Source: Plasmopara viticola (Eukaryota; Oomycota; Peronosporomycetes; Peronosporales; Peronosporaceae). From it: DNA of 64,000 nucleotides. The DNA lies in NCBI GenBank assembly GCA_001695595.3, contig MBPM02000050.1, positions 496,001-560,000 of the forward strand, given 5' to 3'. Positions 8,934 through 19,668 of the stretch are shown one piece after another; within the stretch, counting starts at the first letter, position 1, and every line of letters begins with the position of its first letter. The notes below the pieces were generated by a model, which saw only the letters and a program-made list of their open reading frames with translations, did no database searches and was not told the DNA's origin. A program made the position numbers and the translations under genes.

Positions 8934-11482
8934 TTAGCTGCGTCGTCGGATTCCATCGCCGACTTAAAGGTGGTCGGCAACTCTCCCACTGAATCCACAA
9001 CGTACGCAGCCTCAAAGTCTTGCGCTGTGGCTGACATTTCTTCAAGTGATTGATATCGACTTTGTCGTTTAGACCTTGGCACTTCAGTTGCTTTTTCGAG
9101 CGATTGGGTCCGTTGGTGACGCTTACTGCCAGGCTCAACCTCTTCTTCCTGCGCAGATTCCTCGGCTTCGTATTCCATCTGGTCATGCTGTGAGGATTCC
9201 CGATCGGTCGCTTCATCATCATCCTGAACAACAACTTCATTGTAGCGACGGTTGCTCCTCCCACTGTCAAAAGTATCTTCCATAAACTTTGCGTCACGAC
9301 TCACCAGCACACGACCACTTTCTATTTCTTCAAATCGATACGCTTTCTCATGTTCCGAGTAGCCAAGAAATCGACAGCGTACTGACCGAGCGTCAAACTT
9401 GCTGCGCTTTTCCTTCGGAATCGAGACAAAAGCATGGCATCCGAAAACCTTCAAATTCGTCAGCACAGGTCTTCTTTTAGTCCAAACTTGGTATGGCGAT
9501 TTATCCATAGCAATACCTCGCGTCGGGCAACGATTGCGAAGGAAAGCGGAGGTCATAACAGCCTCTCCCCAATAAGTCTTTGGAAGTCCAGCGTGCTCGA
9601 TCATGCATCTTGCACATTCCACCAAAGTCCGGTTCATGCGTTCAGCCACTCCATTAAGCTGTGGTGTATAAGGAGGCGTAAACTTCTGCTCGATACCACG
9701 TCGCTTGCAGAACTTGGCCATGTCACCCGATGTGTACTCACCTCCATTATCGCAGCGAAGTACTTTGACAACTTTGCCAGTCTGAGTTTCGGCAAACGCA
9801 ACAAACTCGGCAAATTTGGTGGCAACTTCAGACTTGTTTCGCAGCAAAAATACCGTTGTAAAGTGCGAGTACTCGTCGGTGAAAGTGACAAAATACCGCT
9901 TGCCGCTAAAAGTCGTCGACTGCATAGGTCCACACACATCACTGTGAATTACTTCCAACAGTTTCTTTGCATGATAAGGCGACTTTGGCATAAAACTCAC
10001 TCGCGTTTGTTTGCCAAGTGCACAACCATCACACAGCTCCCACTGTTTCACGGAAGCGAGGTCAATGCCAACACCATAGTTTTTCTTGACGATAGTTTCC
10101 AGACCACTATGTCCAATGTGCCCAAGTCGAAGGTGCCAGAGGTACGAAGTGGTGTCCCCATGACATCCCGACGAGCTTGTCACATTGGCTTCGTTGGTGC
10201 TGACTGGCGTCATACACAGTTTAAACAGCCCTTTGCCCTCGCGGGCTCCAAGCTTCCACTGCATTCCCTTTGCCTGCGCAAAACAGCCATCGGCTTCGAA
10301 CGTGACTGGTCCAACATCTTTTGTAAATCGTCCAACAGAGAAAAGATTGCGCGATAGCTTTGGAATATGCCATACTCCACGAAGCATGCCCTTCTTGTTT
10401 CCGTGGGCCGTCTTCAGAGACATTATAATGTCGCCAGTCCCGATCGCTTGAACAACACCGTCGTCTGCGAGATGTACATCCACCGGAGGAATTTCCTTGT
10501 AATTTCTCATGAACTCTCTTGAAAAAGTCATGTGCTGCGTTGCACCCGAGTCAACCAGCCATACGCAACTCGACTTGGTGGTGCTTGAGTTTCCACCAAC
10601 CGAGAAGAGAAAATCACCAGAGTCGACTTCGCTCTGCGCGATATTTGCACGCTGTGCTGGCCGTTGTCGATCTGCGTTTTCACGAATTCTCACGGGGCAC
10701 TTGGCGATCCAATGCCCGTGTTCTCCACAGTAATGGCACGCACTGCTGGCCTTAGCAGTCGCTTGTCGTCCCTTGCGCCGTCCGTTGTCCGACGTCACAA
10801 ACGCTTGTCCTTGCCCGTGCGCGGCTCCATCGACGCCGCCACCTTGTTCCTTGCGTTTCATCTCTTCGTGTAACAGACGCGACGTCACAAGCTCCCATGT
10901 CAGCGTGTCCGAGCGCGACTCCAGCGCCGTGATGAGGAACTGGTACGAATCACACAGACTTCCAAGAAGCGTGATTACCAGGTCGTCCTCACTCACCGGG
11001 GCGCCCACCGCGTCAAGCTGCTCGGCCAACGTCTTGAGCTTGTTGATGTGCTCTAGCACACCGTCGCCATCCTCCATCATCGTCGTGAAGAACCTGCGAC
11101 GAAGGAAGAGCTTGTTTGCCAGGCTCCTCTTCTCGAAGTGTCCTTCCAATCTTGACCATGCATCATACGCATCCTTGGCCGAGCGAACCAGAGGCAGCTG
11201 CGAGTCCTCCATCGCAAGACAGATTATCGCCAGCGCCTTTCGAGCCTTACGCTTAAAGGTCGACTGGTCCATCGGGTTACTCAGCTGCTCAAGCTTTATC
11301 TCCCCGCTCGCAACTTCCCAGAGGTCGCGCTCCTCCAACACCATTCGCATCTTGAACTTCCACGTATGGAAGTTCGTTCCGTCGAACTTGTTGATTCGGC
11401 TCGGTGTGGCGTCCATGGTGGCGGCGAAGGCGGTGTCAGAGGCGGGGGCGAAGAAGGCAGAGTCTGCGGGGCTTGGGCTCAT
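8612..11482 (-). CDS. gag-pol: A4 gag-protease-integrase-RT start
   Basis: Main A4 frame. It starts at [10 protein letters not shown], whose ATG (11480-11482) lies inside the primer binding site. Gag N-terminus [17 protein letters not shown] knuckle [14 protein letters not shown] near residues 249-262, protease [12 protein letters not shown] near 311, HLRLGH, CxxC in CDGCALGK, integrase [15 protein letters not shown] and [10 protein letters not shown], acidic linker, then RT as far as [13 protein letters not shown]. The remaining 60 or so residues are out of frame after a one-base deletion near 8790. Expected full polyprotein is about 1,430 residues. Confidence 0.92.
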   Translation of the reverse strand: MSPSPADSAFFAPASDTAFAATMDATPSRINKFDGTNFHTWKFKMRMVLEERDLWEVASGEIKLEQLSNPMDQSTFKRKARKALAIICLAMEDSQLPLVRSAKDAYDAWSRLEGHFEKRSLANKLFLRRRFFTTMMEDGDGVLEHINKLKTLAEQLDAVGAPVSEDDLVITLLGSLCDSYQFLITALESRSDTLTWELVTSRLLHEEMKRKEQGGGVDGAAHGQGQAFVTSDNGRRKGRQATAKASSACHYCGEHGHWIAKCPVRIRENADRQRPAQRANIAQSEVDSGDFLFSVGGNSSTTKSSCVWLVDSGATQHMTFSREFMRNYKEIPPVDVHLADDGVVQAIGTGDIIMSLKTAHGNKKGMLRGVWHIPKLSRNLFSVGRFTKDVGPVTFEADGCFAQAKGMQWKLGAREGKGLFKLCMTPVSTNEANVTSSSGCHGDTTSYLWHLRLGHIGHSGLETIVKKNYGVGIDLASVKQWELCDGCALGKQTRVSFMPKSPYHAKKLLEVIHSDVCGPMQSTTFSGKRYFVTFTDEYSHFTTVFLLRNKSEVATKFAEFVAFAETQTGKVVKVLRCDNGGEYTSGDMAKFCKRRGIEQKFTPPYTPQLNGVAERMNRTLVECARCMIEHAGLPKTYWGEAVMTSAFLRNRCPTRGIAMDKSPYQVWTKRRPVLTNLKVFGCHAFVSIPKEKRSKFDARSVRCRFLGYSEHEKAYRFEEIESGRVLVSRDAKFMEDTFDSGRSNRRYNEVVVQDDDEATDRESSQHDQMEYEAEESAQEEEVEPGSKRHQRTQSLEKATEVPRSKRQSRYQSLEEMSATAQDFEAAYVVDSVGELPTTFKSAMESDDAAKWKKACDSEMDSLQKNKTWTLVPLPKGRKAIGNRWVFRVKENQAGEVERLKRVWWPKGSLKNSALIMKKRLHLWPSLRRFGFYSVWLPSTARTSSDGCQNSVSQRPA

Positions 11483-11486
11483 AACC
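11471..11486 (-). other. Primer binding site of A4 (initiator tRNA-Met half)
   Basis: GGTTATGAGCCCAAGC immediately follows the 5' LTR without a spacer. The first 12 bases complement the anticodon stem-loop GGGCUCAUAACC known from initiator tRNA-Met (for example yeast), and not a tRNA 3' CCA end. This indicates priming by an internally cut tRNA as in Drosophila copia. Its ATG starts gag. Confidence 0.8.
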
Positions 11487-11766
11487 TATTGAATAAAGGT
11501 CACTTGAGCTGAAGATGGCAAAATGCAAAGTAGATATATTTAATGGTCCTTAGTTCACAACTACATGCTACCTCTAAGCCAATGATTTATCTAAGCCAAT
11601 CAGAATGACTCACCATCCGGGCGCAATCATCTTCCCATCCCGAAACCGATCTTTTGCCCATCTTGAACCCGCTCTTTAAGTCAGTCATCAACTGATTGCA
11701 GATACCGGTACTTATTGGTATGAAGTCGCTGGTCGAGGCGTATCATCACCAGCATCTTCGACAACA
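11487..11766 (-). repeat. A4 5' LTR (280 bp)
   Basis: Identical by eye to 7117-7396. It is followed by the duplication ccact (11767-11771) and the A3 sequence. Confidence 0.95.
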
Positions 11767-14317
11767 CCACTGAGGCTGCTAGGTCCGGCCGAGTCCCAAC
11801 CATCAAGTACATGAGGCAACCAACGGCATTTCGATAAGGGACTTTTGCCATCGTCTCTTCATGACAACACCCCCCTTCGCACATGGCCTTGGTCAACTTG
11901 AGTCCCGGATCTTGCGGCGTCCTGACGGGATTGCTGTTTTCCATTCCAAACTTTTTCAAGATGTCACTCGCGAATTTTGTCTGGCGAATGGACACGTTAC
12001 CACTCAAAGTTTCTTGATGAATCTCCATGCCCAAAAAGAACTTGAGTCGACCAAGATCCGTCATTTCGAATCGCTCGCTGAGTGCTTTCTTAGTCCTCTT
12101 CAGCAGCAAGTCGTTGTTGCACGCAAGCACCAGGTCATCAACGTAAAGTGCCACGAGGATCAATTCTTCGTCATTGCGCTTGACGTAAATGCAATGGTCG
12201 GCATCACACTTCGTAAACTGTATTTCCAGCATGAACGCGTCAATTGTCTGGTTCCACATCCGTGGCGACTGCTTCAAACCATAAAGGGAGCGCTTTAGCT
12301 GACAGACGTAGTTTGGGTATACGTCGTTGACATATCCATCCGGTTGCGCCATGTAAATGTCCTCGTCCAATGTGCCATTGAGAAAGGCTGTCTTGACGTC
12401 CATCTGATGCAGCATCAAATTGTGCTTGGCCGACAGACTTAGTAGAATCCTGATCGAAGTAAACTTGGCCACTGGAGCGAAAGTCTCTTCATAGTCGACT
12501 CCATGCTTCTGAGAAAAGCCTTTGGCCACGAGTCGTGCTTTGAATCGCTCGATCTTTCCGGCTTGATTTTCTTTGATCCGGAAGACCCATCTACAGCCAA
12601 TAGCCTGGCGACCTTTCGGCAAAGGTACTAAGTCCCAGGTCTTGTTCTTGCGAAGAGAGCTCACTTCGGCATCACACGCCTCTTTCCATTCGGCCGCGTT
12701 GCTGGATTCCATTGCCGACTTGAAAGTTGTCGGCATTTCTCCCACTGAATCCACAACAAAGGCCGCTTCGAAATCTTGGGCCGTTGCAGACATTTCCTCC
12801 AGCGATTGATAGCGAGTTGATCTCTTTGCTGTTGGAATATTCGCTGCTTTTTCAAGCGATTGGTTCCGCTGGTGTCGTTTGCTGCCAGGCTCAAAATCCA
12901 AGTCCACAATAGGCTGAGTGCCCGCGTGCTGCTTCTTTTCAGGCTCCATGTCCTGATCTTGCATAGCGTTTTCATTTTCTGAGCGGTCATAATTGGCTGT
13001 TTCGGTCTCGTCAAATAGAGCTTCTGACGACTTGGTACTTGGTATCTCGTCGTCAAAAGTATCTTCCATGAAATTTGCGTCCCGACTCAATAGAACGCGA
13101 CCGCTACCGATTTCTTCAAACCTGTACGCCTTTTCATGTTCTGAATAACCAAGAAAACGGCACCGAGTCGAACGAGCATCAAACTTGGATCGTTTCTCTT
13201 TGGGAACTGAGACGTAAGCATGGCAGCCGAATACCTTCAAATTCGCCAACAAAGGCTTCTTGCCAGTCCACAGTTGAAACGGCGACGCATCATGTTCAAC
13301 AGCTCGTGTTGGACATCTGTTGCGGAGAAACGCAGCAGTTAAAACAGCTTCACCCCAATAAGTTTTTGGCAGACCAGCGTGCTCCAGCATACATCGTCCA
13401 CATTCAACAAGTGTACGATTCATGCGTTCTGCGACTCCATTCAGTTGTGGCGTGTATGGTGGCGTAAACTTCTGTATGATGCCACGCTCTGCACAAAACT
13501 TAGCCATTGTTCCAGAAGTGTACTCGCCACCATTATCACAACAGAGTGATTTAACGCGCATGTTCGTCTGGTTTTCGGCCATCGCAACGAAAGTAGCAAA
13601 CTTGTCGGCAACCTCGGACTTGTTTCGTAGCAAGTACACAGCACAGTAATGCGACTTCTCATCGATAAAAGTAGCAAAATAGCGCTTGCCACTGAATGTC
13701 GCCGTTTGCATGGGTCCACACACATCGCTGTGAATGACTTCAAGAAGTTTCTTTGCCCGATTGGGTGAAGACTTCATGAAGCTTACCCGCGTCTGTTTGC
13801 CAAGAGCGCATCCTTTGCACAGCTCCCACTTGTTAACAGACTTCAGGTCAATACCTGCTCCACAGCCTTTTGCAACAATAGTCGAAAGACCACCGTGACC
13901 AATGTGACCTAGTCGAAGGTGCCAGAGGTACGACGTGGTGTCCCCATGGCATCCCAACGAGCTAGTCAAATTGGCCTCGTCTTCAATAATTGGCTTTATG
14001 CAGAGCTTGAACAGCCCCTTTCCCTCACGAGCGCCCAACTTCCAGCGAAGACCTTTTGCTTCAGCAAAGCAGCCGTCGTGCTCAAACGTGACTGGGCCAA
14101 CATCCTTTGTAAAGCGTCCAACGGAGAACAAATTGCGTGAAAGCTTTGGAATGTGCCAAACCGAAGTGAGAACACCCTTCTTCATTCCGCGAGGCGTAAA
14201 CATCGACATAACGATGTCACCCGTCCCCACAGCTTGAACCACGCCATCATCCGCGAGATGCACATCCACTGGGTCAATTCTCTTGTAGTTTTTCATGTAC
14301 TCTTTCGAGTATGTCAT
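11681..14317 (-). CDS. pol: A3 protease end-integrase-RT, upstream of the A4 insertion
   Basis: Open frame starting at MTYSKEYM, directly after the protease active site. Own codons run to 11767; the last 86 bases are A4 LTR read through. Integrase triad near residues 198, 261 and 297 ([25 protein letters not shown]), acidic linker, RT with [11 protein letters not shown] and YVDD at 12134-12145. It is out of frame with gag (14314-15255) because one base is missing in a G/C run at about 14325. Confidence 0.9.
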   Translation of the reverse strand: MTYSKEYMKNYKRIDPVDVHLADDGVVQAVGTGDIVMSMFTPRGMKKGVLTSVWHIPKLSRNLFSVGRFTKDVGPVTFEHDGCFAEAKGLRWKLGAREGKGLFKLCIKPIIEDEANLTSSLGCHGDTTSYLWHLRLGHIGHGGLSTIVAKGCGAGIDLKSVNKWELCKGCALGKQTRVSFMKSSPNRAKKLLEVIHSDVCGPMQTATFSGKRYFATFIDEKSHYCAVYLLRNKSEVADKFATFVAMAENQTNMRVKSLCCDNGGEYTSGTMAKFCAERGIIQKFTPPYTPQLNGVAERMNRTLVECGRCMLEHAGLPKTYWGEAVLTAAFLRNRCPTRAVEHDASPFQLWTGKKPLLANLKVFGCHAYVSVPKEKRSKFDARSTRCRFLGYSEHEKAYRFEEIGSGRVLLSRDANFMEDTFDDEIPSTKSSEALFDETETANYDRSENENAMQDQDMEPEKKQHAGTQPIVDLDFEPGSKRHQRNQSLEKAANIPTAKRSTRYQSLEEMSATAQDFEAAFVVDSVGEMPTTFKSAMESSNAAEWKEACDAEVSSLRKNKTWDLVPLPKGRQAIGCRWVFRIKENQAGKIERFKARLVAKGFSQKHGVDYEETFAPVAKFTSIRILLSLSAKHNLMLHQMDVKTAFLNGTLDEDIYMAQPDGYVNDVYPNYVCQLKRSLYGLKQSPRMWNQTIDAFMLEIQFTKCDADHCIYVKRNDEELILVALYVDDLVLACNNDLLLKRTKKALSERFEMTDLGRLKFFLGMEIHQETLSGNVSIRQTKFASDILKKFGMENSNPVRTPQDPGLKLTKAMCEGGCCHEETMAKVPYRNAVGCLMYLMVGTRPDLAASVVLSKMLVMIRLDQRLHTNKYRYLQSVDD

Positions 14318-15255
14318 GTGTTGAGTGGCCCCGAGTCAACTAGCCACACACAGCTCGACTTGGTGGAATAGGCAGCTTCACCAACCGAGAAAAGATAGTC
14401 GCCAGAGTCGTCATCGTTACTTTGCGCGACACTAGCACGCTGCGGTCGCTGTCGTTCCGCATTGTCACGAATTCGAGCCGGGCACTTGGCAATCCAATGC
14501 CCATGCTCTCCACAGTAGTGGCAAGTACTGCTTGCCTTCACTGACGCTTGCCGTCCCTTGCGTCGTCCATTGTCCGCCATTGCAAATGCTTGACCTTGGC
14601 CGTGCGCGGCTCCATCGACGCCGCCACCTTGCTCTTTGCGCTTCAAGTCTTCGTGTAGCAGCCGAGACGTGACGAGTTCCCACGATAAAGAGTCGGCTCT
14701 TGACTCGAGTGCCGTGATAAGAAACGCGTACGACTCGCTGAGACTTGCCAATAGCGTGATCACAAGGTCGTCCTCGCTAACCGGAGCACCCACAGCGTCG
14801 AGCTGCTCCGCCAGCGTCTTCATCTTGTTAATGTGCGCGAGCACATCTTCCCCTTCATCCATCTTGGCCGTGAAGAAGCGACGACGAAGAAAGAGCTTAT
14901 TCGCAAGGCTCTTCTTCTCGAAATGTCCCTCAAGCCGCGACCATGCATCGTGTGCCCCACTCGCCGAACGAACCAACGGCAGCTGCGAGTCCTCCATCGC
15001 AAGACAGATGATCGCGAGCGCCTTCCTCGACTTGCGCTTGAACGTGTTCTGGTCCAGCGCAGTAGTCAGGTGTTCCAGCTTGATCTCCCCGCTCACCACT
15101 TCCCACAAGTCACGCTCCTCCAGCACCATCTGCATTTTAAACTTCCAAGTGTGGAAGTTCGTTCCATCGAACTTATTGATGCGATTGGTGGTGGAGGCGT
15201 CCATGGCAAGGGCGAAGTCGGTGTCGGAGTCAGGGAAGACGGAGCTTGGGCTCAT
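14314..15255 (-). CDS. gag: A3 gag with protease start
   Basis: Starts MSPSSVFPDSD at an ATG within the PBS. Capsid-like gag ([49 protein letters not shown]), CCHC knuckle [14 protein letters not shown], then WLVDSG, where the frame breaks and ends PLNT. The break sits on the catalytic protease motif DSGATQH. Deletion of one base in the copy or an assembly error are both possible. Confidence 0.9.
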   Translation of the reverse strand: MSPSSVFPDSDTDFALAMDASTTNRINKFDGTNFHTWKFKMQMVLEERDLWEVVSGEIKLEHLTTALDQNTFKRKSRKALAIICLAMEDSQLPLVRSASGAHDAWSRLEGHFEKKSLANKLFLRRRFFTAKMDEGEDVLAHINKMKTLAEQLDAVGAPVSEDDLVITLLASLSESYAFLITALESRADSLSWELVTSRLLHEDLKRKEQGGGVDGAAHGQGQAFAMADNGRRKGRQASVKASSTCHYCGEHGHWIAKCPARIRDNAERQRPQRASVAQSNDDDSGDYLFSVGEAAYSTKSSCVWLVDSGPLNT

Positions 15256-15259
15256 AACC
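15244..15259 (-). other. Primer binding site of A3
   Basis: GGTTATGAGCCCAAGC, same as A4. The gag ATG is at 15253-15255. Confidence 0.8.
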
Positions 15260-15549
15260 TGAAGAAGCTCGAGTGTGCACTAGTTGGTAAAATGCAAAGT
15301 GAATATATTTAAAAAGGTCCTTAGTTCACAACTACATGCTACCTCTAAGCCAATGATTTATCTAAGCCAATCAGAGCAACTCACCATCCGGGCGCAATCA
15401 TCTTCCCATCCCGAAACCGATCATTTGCCCATCTTGAACCCGCTCCCTCAGTCAGTCATCAACTGATTGCAGATACCGGTACTTACCGATATGTAGTCGC
15501 TGGTCGAGGCGTATCATCACCAGCATCTTCGACAACAGTATCCTCAACA
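15260..15549 (-). repeat. A3 5' LTR (290 bp)
   Basis: Identical by eye to 6206-6495. Followed by duplication gatct at 15550-15554. Confidence 0.95.
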
Positions 15550-18012
15550 GATCTTCAAGTCGGGAGTGTCTTCGCCCGCAGCCGTCAAAATCTCGCACAA
15601 AAGGTTGTGCACCCACTTGCCTTCTTGAATCGCCAAACTGAGTGCGATGTACTCGGCTTCGCTCGTGGAGAGAGACACACTTGACTGCTTCTTGGATCCC
15701 CACGACACTGGTCCATCGCCAACTTGAAATAGGTAACCCGAAGTCGACTTGCGATCACTGTGGTCACCAGCCCAGTCCGCATCGGAGTAGCCGCGAAAGT
15801 CGATGCCTTTGGCTGGCGTGAAGCGGATCCCGTGCGACTTGGTGCCTTGAAGGTAACGAAAGATCCGCTTGACCGCAATCCAGTGCTCGACTTGGGGATT
15901 CTCCATGAAGCGCGACACATATCCAACCGCAAAAGCAATGTCCGGGCGAGTCGAAGTCATCAGGTGCATGAGTGCGCCAACGGCTTCACGAAATGGCGCG
16001 TCCAACTTGGTTGAGGCATTACTTGCAACTAACTTCATGCTGAGATCGACCGGATTTGACGCAGGCTTGCACTTGTCCATGCCAAATCGCTCGAGAATGT
16101 CGTTGATGAAGCGAGCCTGGGACAGAGTGACACTGCTATCCGCGTTGTCGACCACTTCGATGCCGAGAATGAAGGAACACTTGCCGCTGTCGGTCATCTC
16201 GAAGCGTGACTTGAGTTGTTGCTTGACTTCCGCAATCAACATCGCCGAACTTCCGGTCACCAAAACATCGTCCACGTACACCAGCATCAGCGCGCACTCG
16301 TCGTCGACAACCTTGATGTACAGGCATGGGTCATAGCTCGAGACTCGAAATCCGATGGAGCGCACATACTCATCGAAAGTCTCGTTCCACACTCGAGAAG
16401 CTTGCTTGAGACCGTAGATCGCCTTGAGCAGTTCCACGCAGTCGAATCCGTCGTCGAGCTCCACGCCTTCCGGAACGCTGCAAAACACCTTCTCCTTCAT
16501 CAAGCCGTACAGGAAAGCCGTGACAACATCGAGCTGGTCCAGCGGCCATCCGAAGTGCTTGGCGAGGGCGATGATCATCCGCAAAGTGACGTACTTGACC
16601 ACCGGCGAAAACGTCTCAGTGTAGTCGACCCCATATTTCCGCACGAAACCTTTGGCGACGAGTCGAGCCTTGTACTTATCGATGGATCCGTCGGCTTTGC
16701 GCTTGATCTTGAACACCCACTTGGTTCCCACCGCACGTTGGTTGTTGGGCAACTTCGCAGCACGAAACACACCACGTAGTCGCATCGACTTGAGTTCCGC
16801 GCGAATTGCCTTGCGCCAGTGAACTTGGTCGGGTCCATTCACAGCTTCTTGAAACGTCTTCGGTTCGGCGCTGTCACTTGCTTCCACAGCATTCGCACTT
16901 GCACGCCAAAACATAGGCGGAGTTGAGTCGTCTTCTTCATTATCTTCCGATTTTTCTTCTTGAGCCGAAGCCGATCGCCCTTGATCTTGACTGTCCGAGT
17001 CGCTTCCAGGTGCGCTTGCTTCTTCCAGTCCAGCATTACGACAAGGGCGGCGAACCTTTTCGCGGGTGTCCGGTTCAGAACGCGTTTTCCGCTTCCCCGC
17101 CTGCTTGAAGACTCGCATGCCATGATCGCTTGAAATGTCGAGGTCGTCCAGAATATCTGCGGCATCATCGACATCTTCATCTTCGTCGCGATCGTTGGCG
17201 CCGTCGAAGGTCGATTCGTCGAAAGTGACATCGCGAGATATCACCACCTGTCCCGCCTCGATGTCATAAACGCGATACGCCTTCGAACGTTCTTCATAGC
17301 CCAGGAAAATACCTTCACGAGCCTTGGGGTCCCACTTGAGTCGCTTCTCCTTCGGTGTCAAAACGTAGGCCTTGCACCCGAAAATCCGCATGTGTTTCAC
17401 GTTGGGCTTGGACTTGTACACGACCTCGAACGGCGTTTTGCCAGGAACTTTTGGAGACGGCAGTCGATTCTTGATGAAGATTGCCGTCATCGCCGCTTCC
17501 GCCCAGAACATTTTGTCCAAACCAGCATAGTGAAGCATGCTGCGGCCGATCGTCACGATGGTTCGGTTGGCACGTTCCGCGGTAGCGTTGGTCTGGTGCG
17601 CGTACCGAACCGTTGGCTGGACGTCGATGCCATGGTCGTCGTAGAATGTCTTGAGCGAGTTGGTCGCGAATTCCTTGGCTCCATCATGACGCACGAATTT
17701 CACCTTGGCATCAAACTGTCGCTCCACCTTGGTGATGAACTTGCGCAAGCAGCCTTCGCTTTCCGACTTGGTACGCAAGCAGAATCCTGTCATGCAACTG
17801 CTGGCTTCATCAGTGATCAGCAGCAAATATCTGCTGCCTCCAAGCGATTCTTCTTCCATGGGCCCACAAATGTCGAAGTGAAGAAACTCAAATGGCTTGT
17901 ACTTGGGCTTGTTCGGGTTGCTCGGAAATGGTTTCTGGACCATCTTTCCTTGTTGGCATCCGCGGCACCCGCTCGAATTCTTCGACGTCGCGGGCATTTT
18001 TGCACCCGTTAC
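15550..18012 (-). CDS. pol: B1 integrase-RT-RNase H
   Basis: Lineage B pol, open from the solo LTR to the A3 insertion. GCRGCQQGKM (integrase zinc end), LHFDICGPMEEESLGG, VRHDGAKEF (Asp of the triad, in place of the usual DNGGEF), NATAERANRT (Glu), FLGYEERSKAYRVYD, a long acidic linker, RT with KTKWVFKIKRK-like and FVRKYGVDYTETFSPV motifs, catalytic VYVDDVLVTGS, RNase [21 protein letters not shown] and STSEAEYIAL. It ends at DLKI, where A3 is inserted. Flank-to-flank excision of the 308 bp solo LTR plus duplication restores phase with gag. Confidence 0.88.
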
Positions 18013-18315
18013 TATTGAAAAAAGGTCACTTGAGCGGAAGATGGCAAAATGCAAAGTGAATATATTTAAAAGGTCCTTAGTTCGCAACTACATGCTACCT
18101 CCAAGCCAATGATTTATCTAAGCCAATCAGAGAGACTTACAATCCTGACGCAATCATCTTCCCATCCGGGCGCAATCATCTTCCCATCCTGAAACCGATC
18201 TTTTGCCCATCTTGAACCCGCTCATTCAGTCAGTCATCAATTGATTGCAGATACCCGTACTTACCGATATTTAGCCGCTGGTCGAGGCGTTTCTGCGCCA
18301 GCATCTTCGACAACA
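18013..18315 (-). repeat. Solo lineage A LTR in B1 (303 bp)
   Basis: Plus strand TATTGAAAAAAGG...CGACAACA, with no internal region. Flanks gttac (18008-18012) and gtttc (18316-18320) match at four of five bases, consistent with an old target duplication carrying one substitution. Removing 308 bp makes the B1 frame continuous (METGAKM). Formation by recombination between the two LTRs of a former element is the usual explanation. Confidence 0.85.
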
Positions 18316-19664
18316 GTTTCCATGCCGCTTGAAACCATTTTCCGAAGCACGTTGTTCGGAGCGTGACCCATTCGCGCATGGAGATCGACCCCATTGATCG
18401 ACACCTTGGACACAGAGTTTGCGCTTGCATGCGGAACTCGGAGCCAGTACAGGCCGTCGACCAGGTCCGCTGCAGCGACGATCTTCTGCGACGACTTGCG
18501 CGCGATGTGCATTTCTGCACTATCAAAGACCACCTTGAACTGACCACTACTGTTAATATGGGGTACAGACAGTAGGTTCTTGTTCATGCTTGGAACGTAG
18601 AGCGCGTTTTCGATGCGGATGTCGCGGGTTCCGCCGTTGGGCAAGGCAACTTGCTGCACAACAGTCCCGACTCCCAAAATCTTGGCAGTGTGGCCGTTGG
18701 CCACGGTGAGCTCGCCTTCATCGCGCAAGTTGATGTCAACAAACTTGCTCTTGTCGTTGCAGATGTGGTGCGTCGCACCACTGTCGATCGCCCATGTGCC
18801 TTGGAATTTCTTGCCCGTCGACACTCCACACTCCATGGAGACCGCAAACGCGACGTAGTCGTAGTCATCGTCGTCGCGCCTCTCAATGTTGTTGGCACCG
18901 CGGCCACCTCGACCGCGTCGTGCACCTCCTCGATTCTCATCCTTCTGCTTGGTCCAGCACTTGTCGATGACGTGCCCCAATTTTCCACAGTAAGAGCAGC
19001 GACGAGTTTCGCGCTCGGCATTGAAAGCCTTCGCTGCGTCTTCGACCTTGATCGCCGCAGTCTTTTCGCCTTGCCGCTTGATGTGCTCGTTCGTGAGCAC
19101 CTTTACCACGTCTTGCGTCCGCAGCTCCGCATTGCTCATCTCCAAGTTGAGCACGACATTCTCGTAGCTCTTGGGGAGACTGCGCAACAAGCAGATCGCC
19201 ACATCCTCGTCCTCCATCTTGGCGCCGATGCTGCTGAGCTTGGCGCTGATGTTCAGGACCTCGTTGCAATGGTGAAGTACATTGCCGCCTTCCGTCATCT
19301 CCATGCTGAATAGCTGACGCTTCAAGTAGATGCGGCCAGCCTTCTGCGACCCACCGTACAGCGTACGCAAGCGAGTCCACGCGACCCAGGCTTCCTCGCA
19401 GTCGTCAAGCACATGGTGATAGTCCGCATCCATGTGGAGTAACATCAGTCCGAACGCGATGTTGCTCGCTTTGACGTACTCGTCCTTGGCCCGGGTGTCC
19501 GTGAAGCTTGGCGTCGTCTCTCGGTTCACCATACTCCACACCGACTTGGTCAGGAACACGCCACGCATGTAGCGGTTCCAGGTGGCGTAGTTGTCGCCGT
19601 TGAACTTGTCGATGGAGACCTTGGTGGAGACGTCTTGGGCAGAGGACATGGTATTTGGGCTCAT
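18316..19664 (-). CDS. gag: B1 gag-protease
   Basis: Starts [10 protein letters not shown] at an ATG in the primer binding site (19662-19664). Gag reads [17 protein letters not shown], with UBN2-like capsid features ([36 protein letters not shown]). A CCHC knuckle [14 protein letters not shown] is followed by an Arg/Gly-rich stretch [12 protein letters not shown]. Protease [12 protein letters not shown], then [10 protein letters not shown] (GAG-pre-integrase). The open frame runs past 18316 into the solo LTR and stops there. It differs from lineage A gag in nearly every segment. Confidence 0.88.
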
Positions 19665-19668
19665 AACC
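19653..19668 (-). other. Primer binding site of B1
   Basis: GGTTATGAGCCCAAAT directly after the LTR. The same 12-base complement to the initiator tRNA-Met anticodon arm and the same overlap with the start codon as in lineage A, although gag and LTR are otherwise unrelated. Confidence 0.8.

Larger units (their letters stand above)
7117..11766 (-). mobile_element. Ty1/copia element A4, complete, nested in A3
   Basis: A 4,650-bp element with 280-bp LTRs that look identical, flanked by duplication ccact (7112-7116 and 11767-11771). PBS and PPT are present. It is the innermost element of the left nest and among the youngest insertions in the window. The polyprotein is nevertheless broken by two single-base deletions. 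Confidence 0.95.
6206..15549 (-). mobile_element. Ty1/copia element A3, complete, interrupted by A4
   Basis: Complete lineage A element of about 4.69 kb once A4 is discounted. The 290-bp LTRs are identical by eye, the target duplication is gatct on both sides, and PBS and PPT are both present. Identical LTRs indicate very recent insertion into B1. The coding region carries one apparent single-base deletion at the protease active site (about 14316-14330) and the A4 insertion. Confidence 0.95.

Noticed and set aside
11471..11486. tRNA gene fragment
   Set aside because: Only the 12-base complement to the anticodon arm is present, always at the LTR border. It is a primer binding site.
10773..11492. 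Open frame of about 190-240 codons opposite gag, repeated at 14636, 25303, 29732, 34339, 39600, 47143, 50666, 54187 and 63263
   Set aside because: It recurs in every copy because the codon use of gag leaves the opposite frame open. No independent start context, and its length follows the gag frame lesions. Treated as a shadow.
17392..18018. 208-codon plus-strand frame opposite B1 integrase
   Set aside because: Lies fully within the well-supported B1 pol on the other strand and has no recognisable motif.
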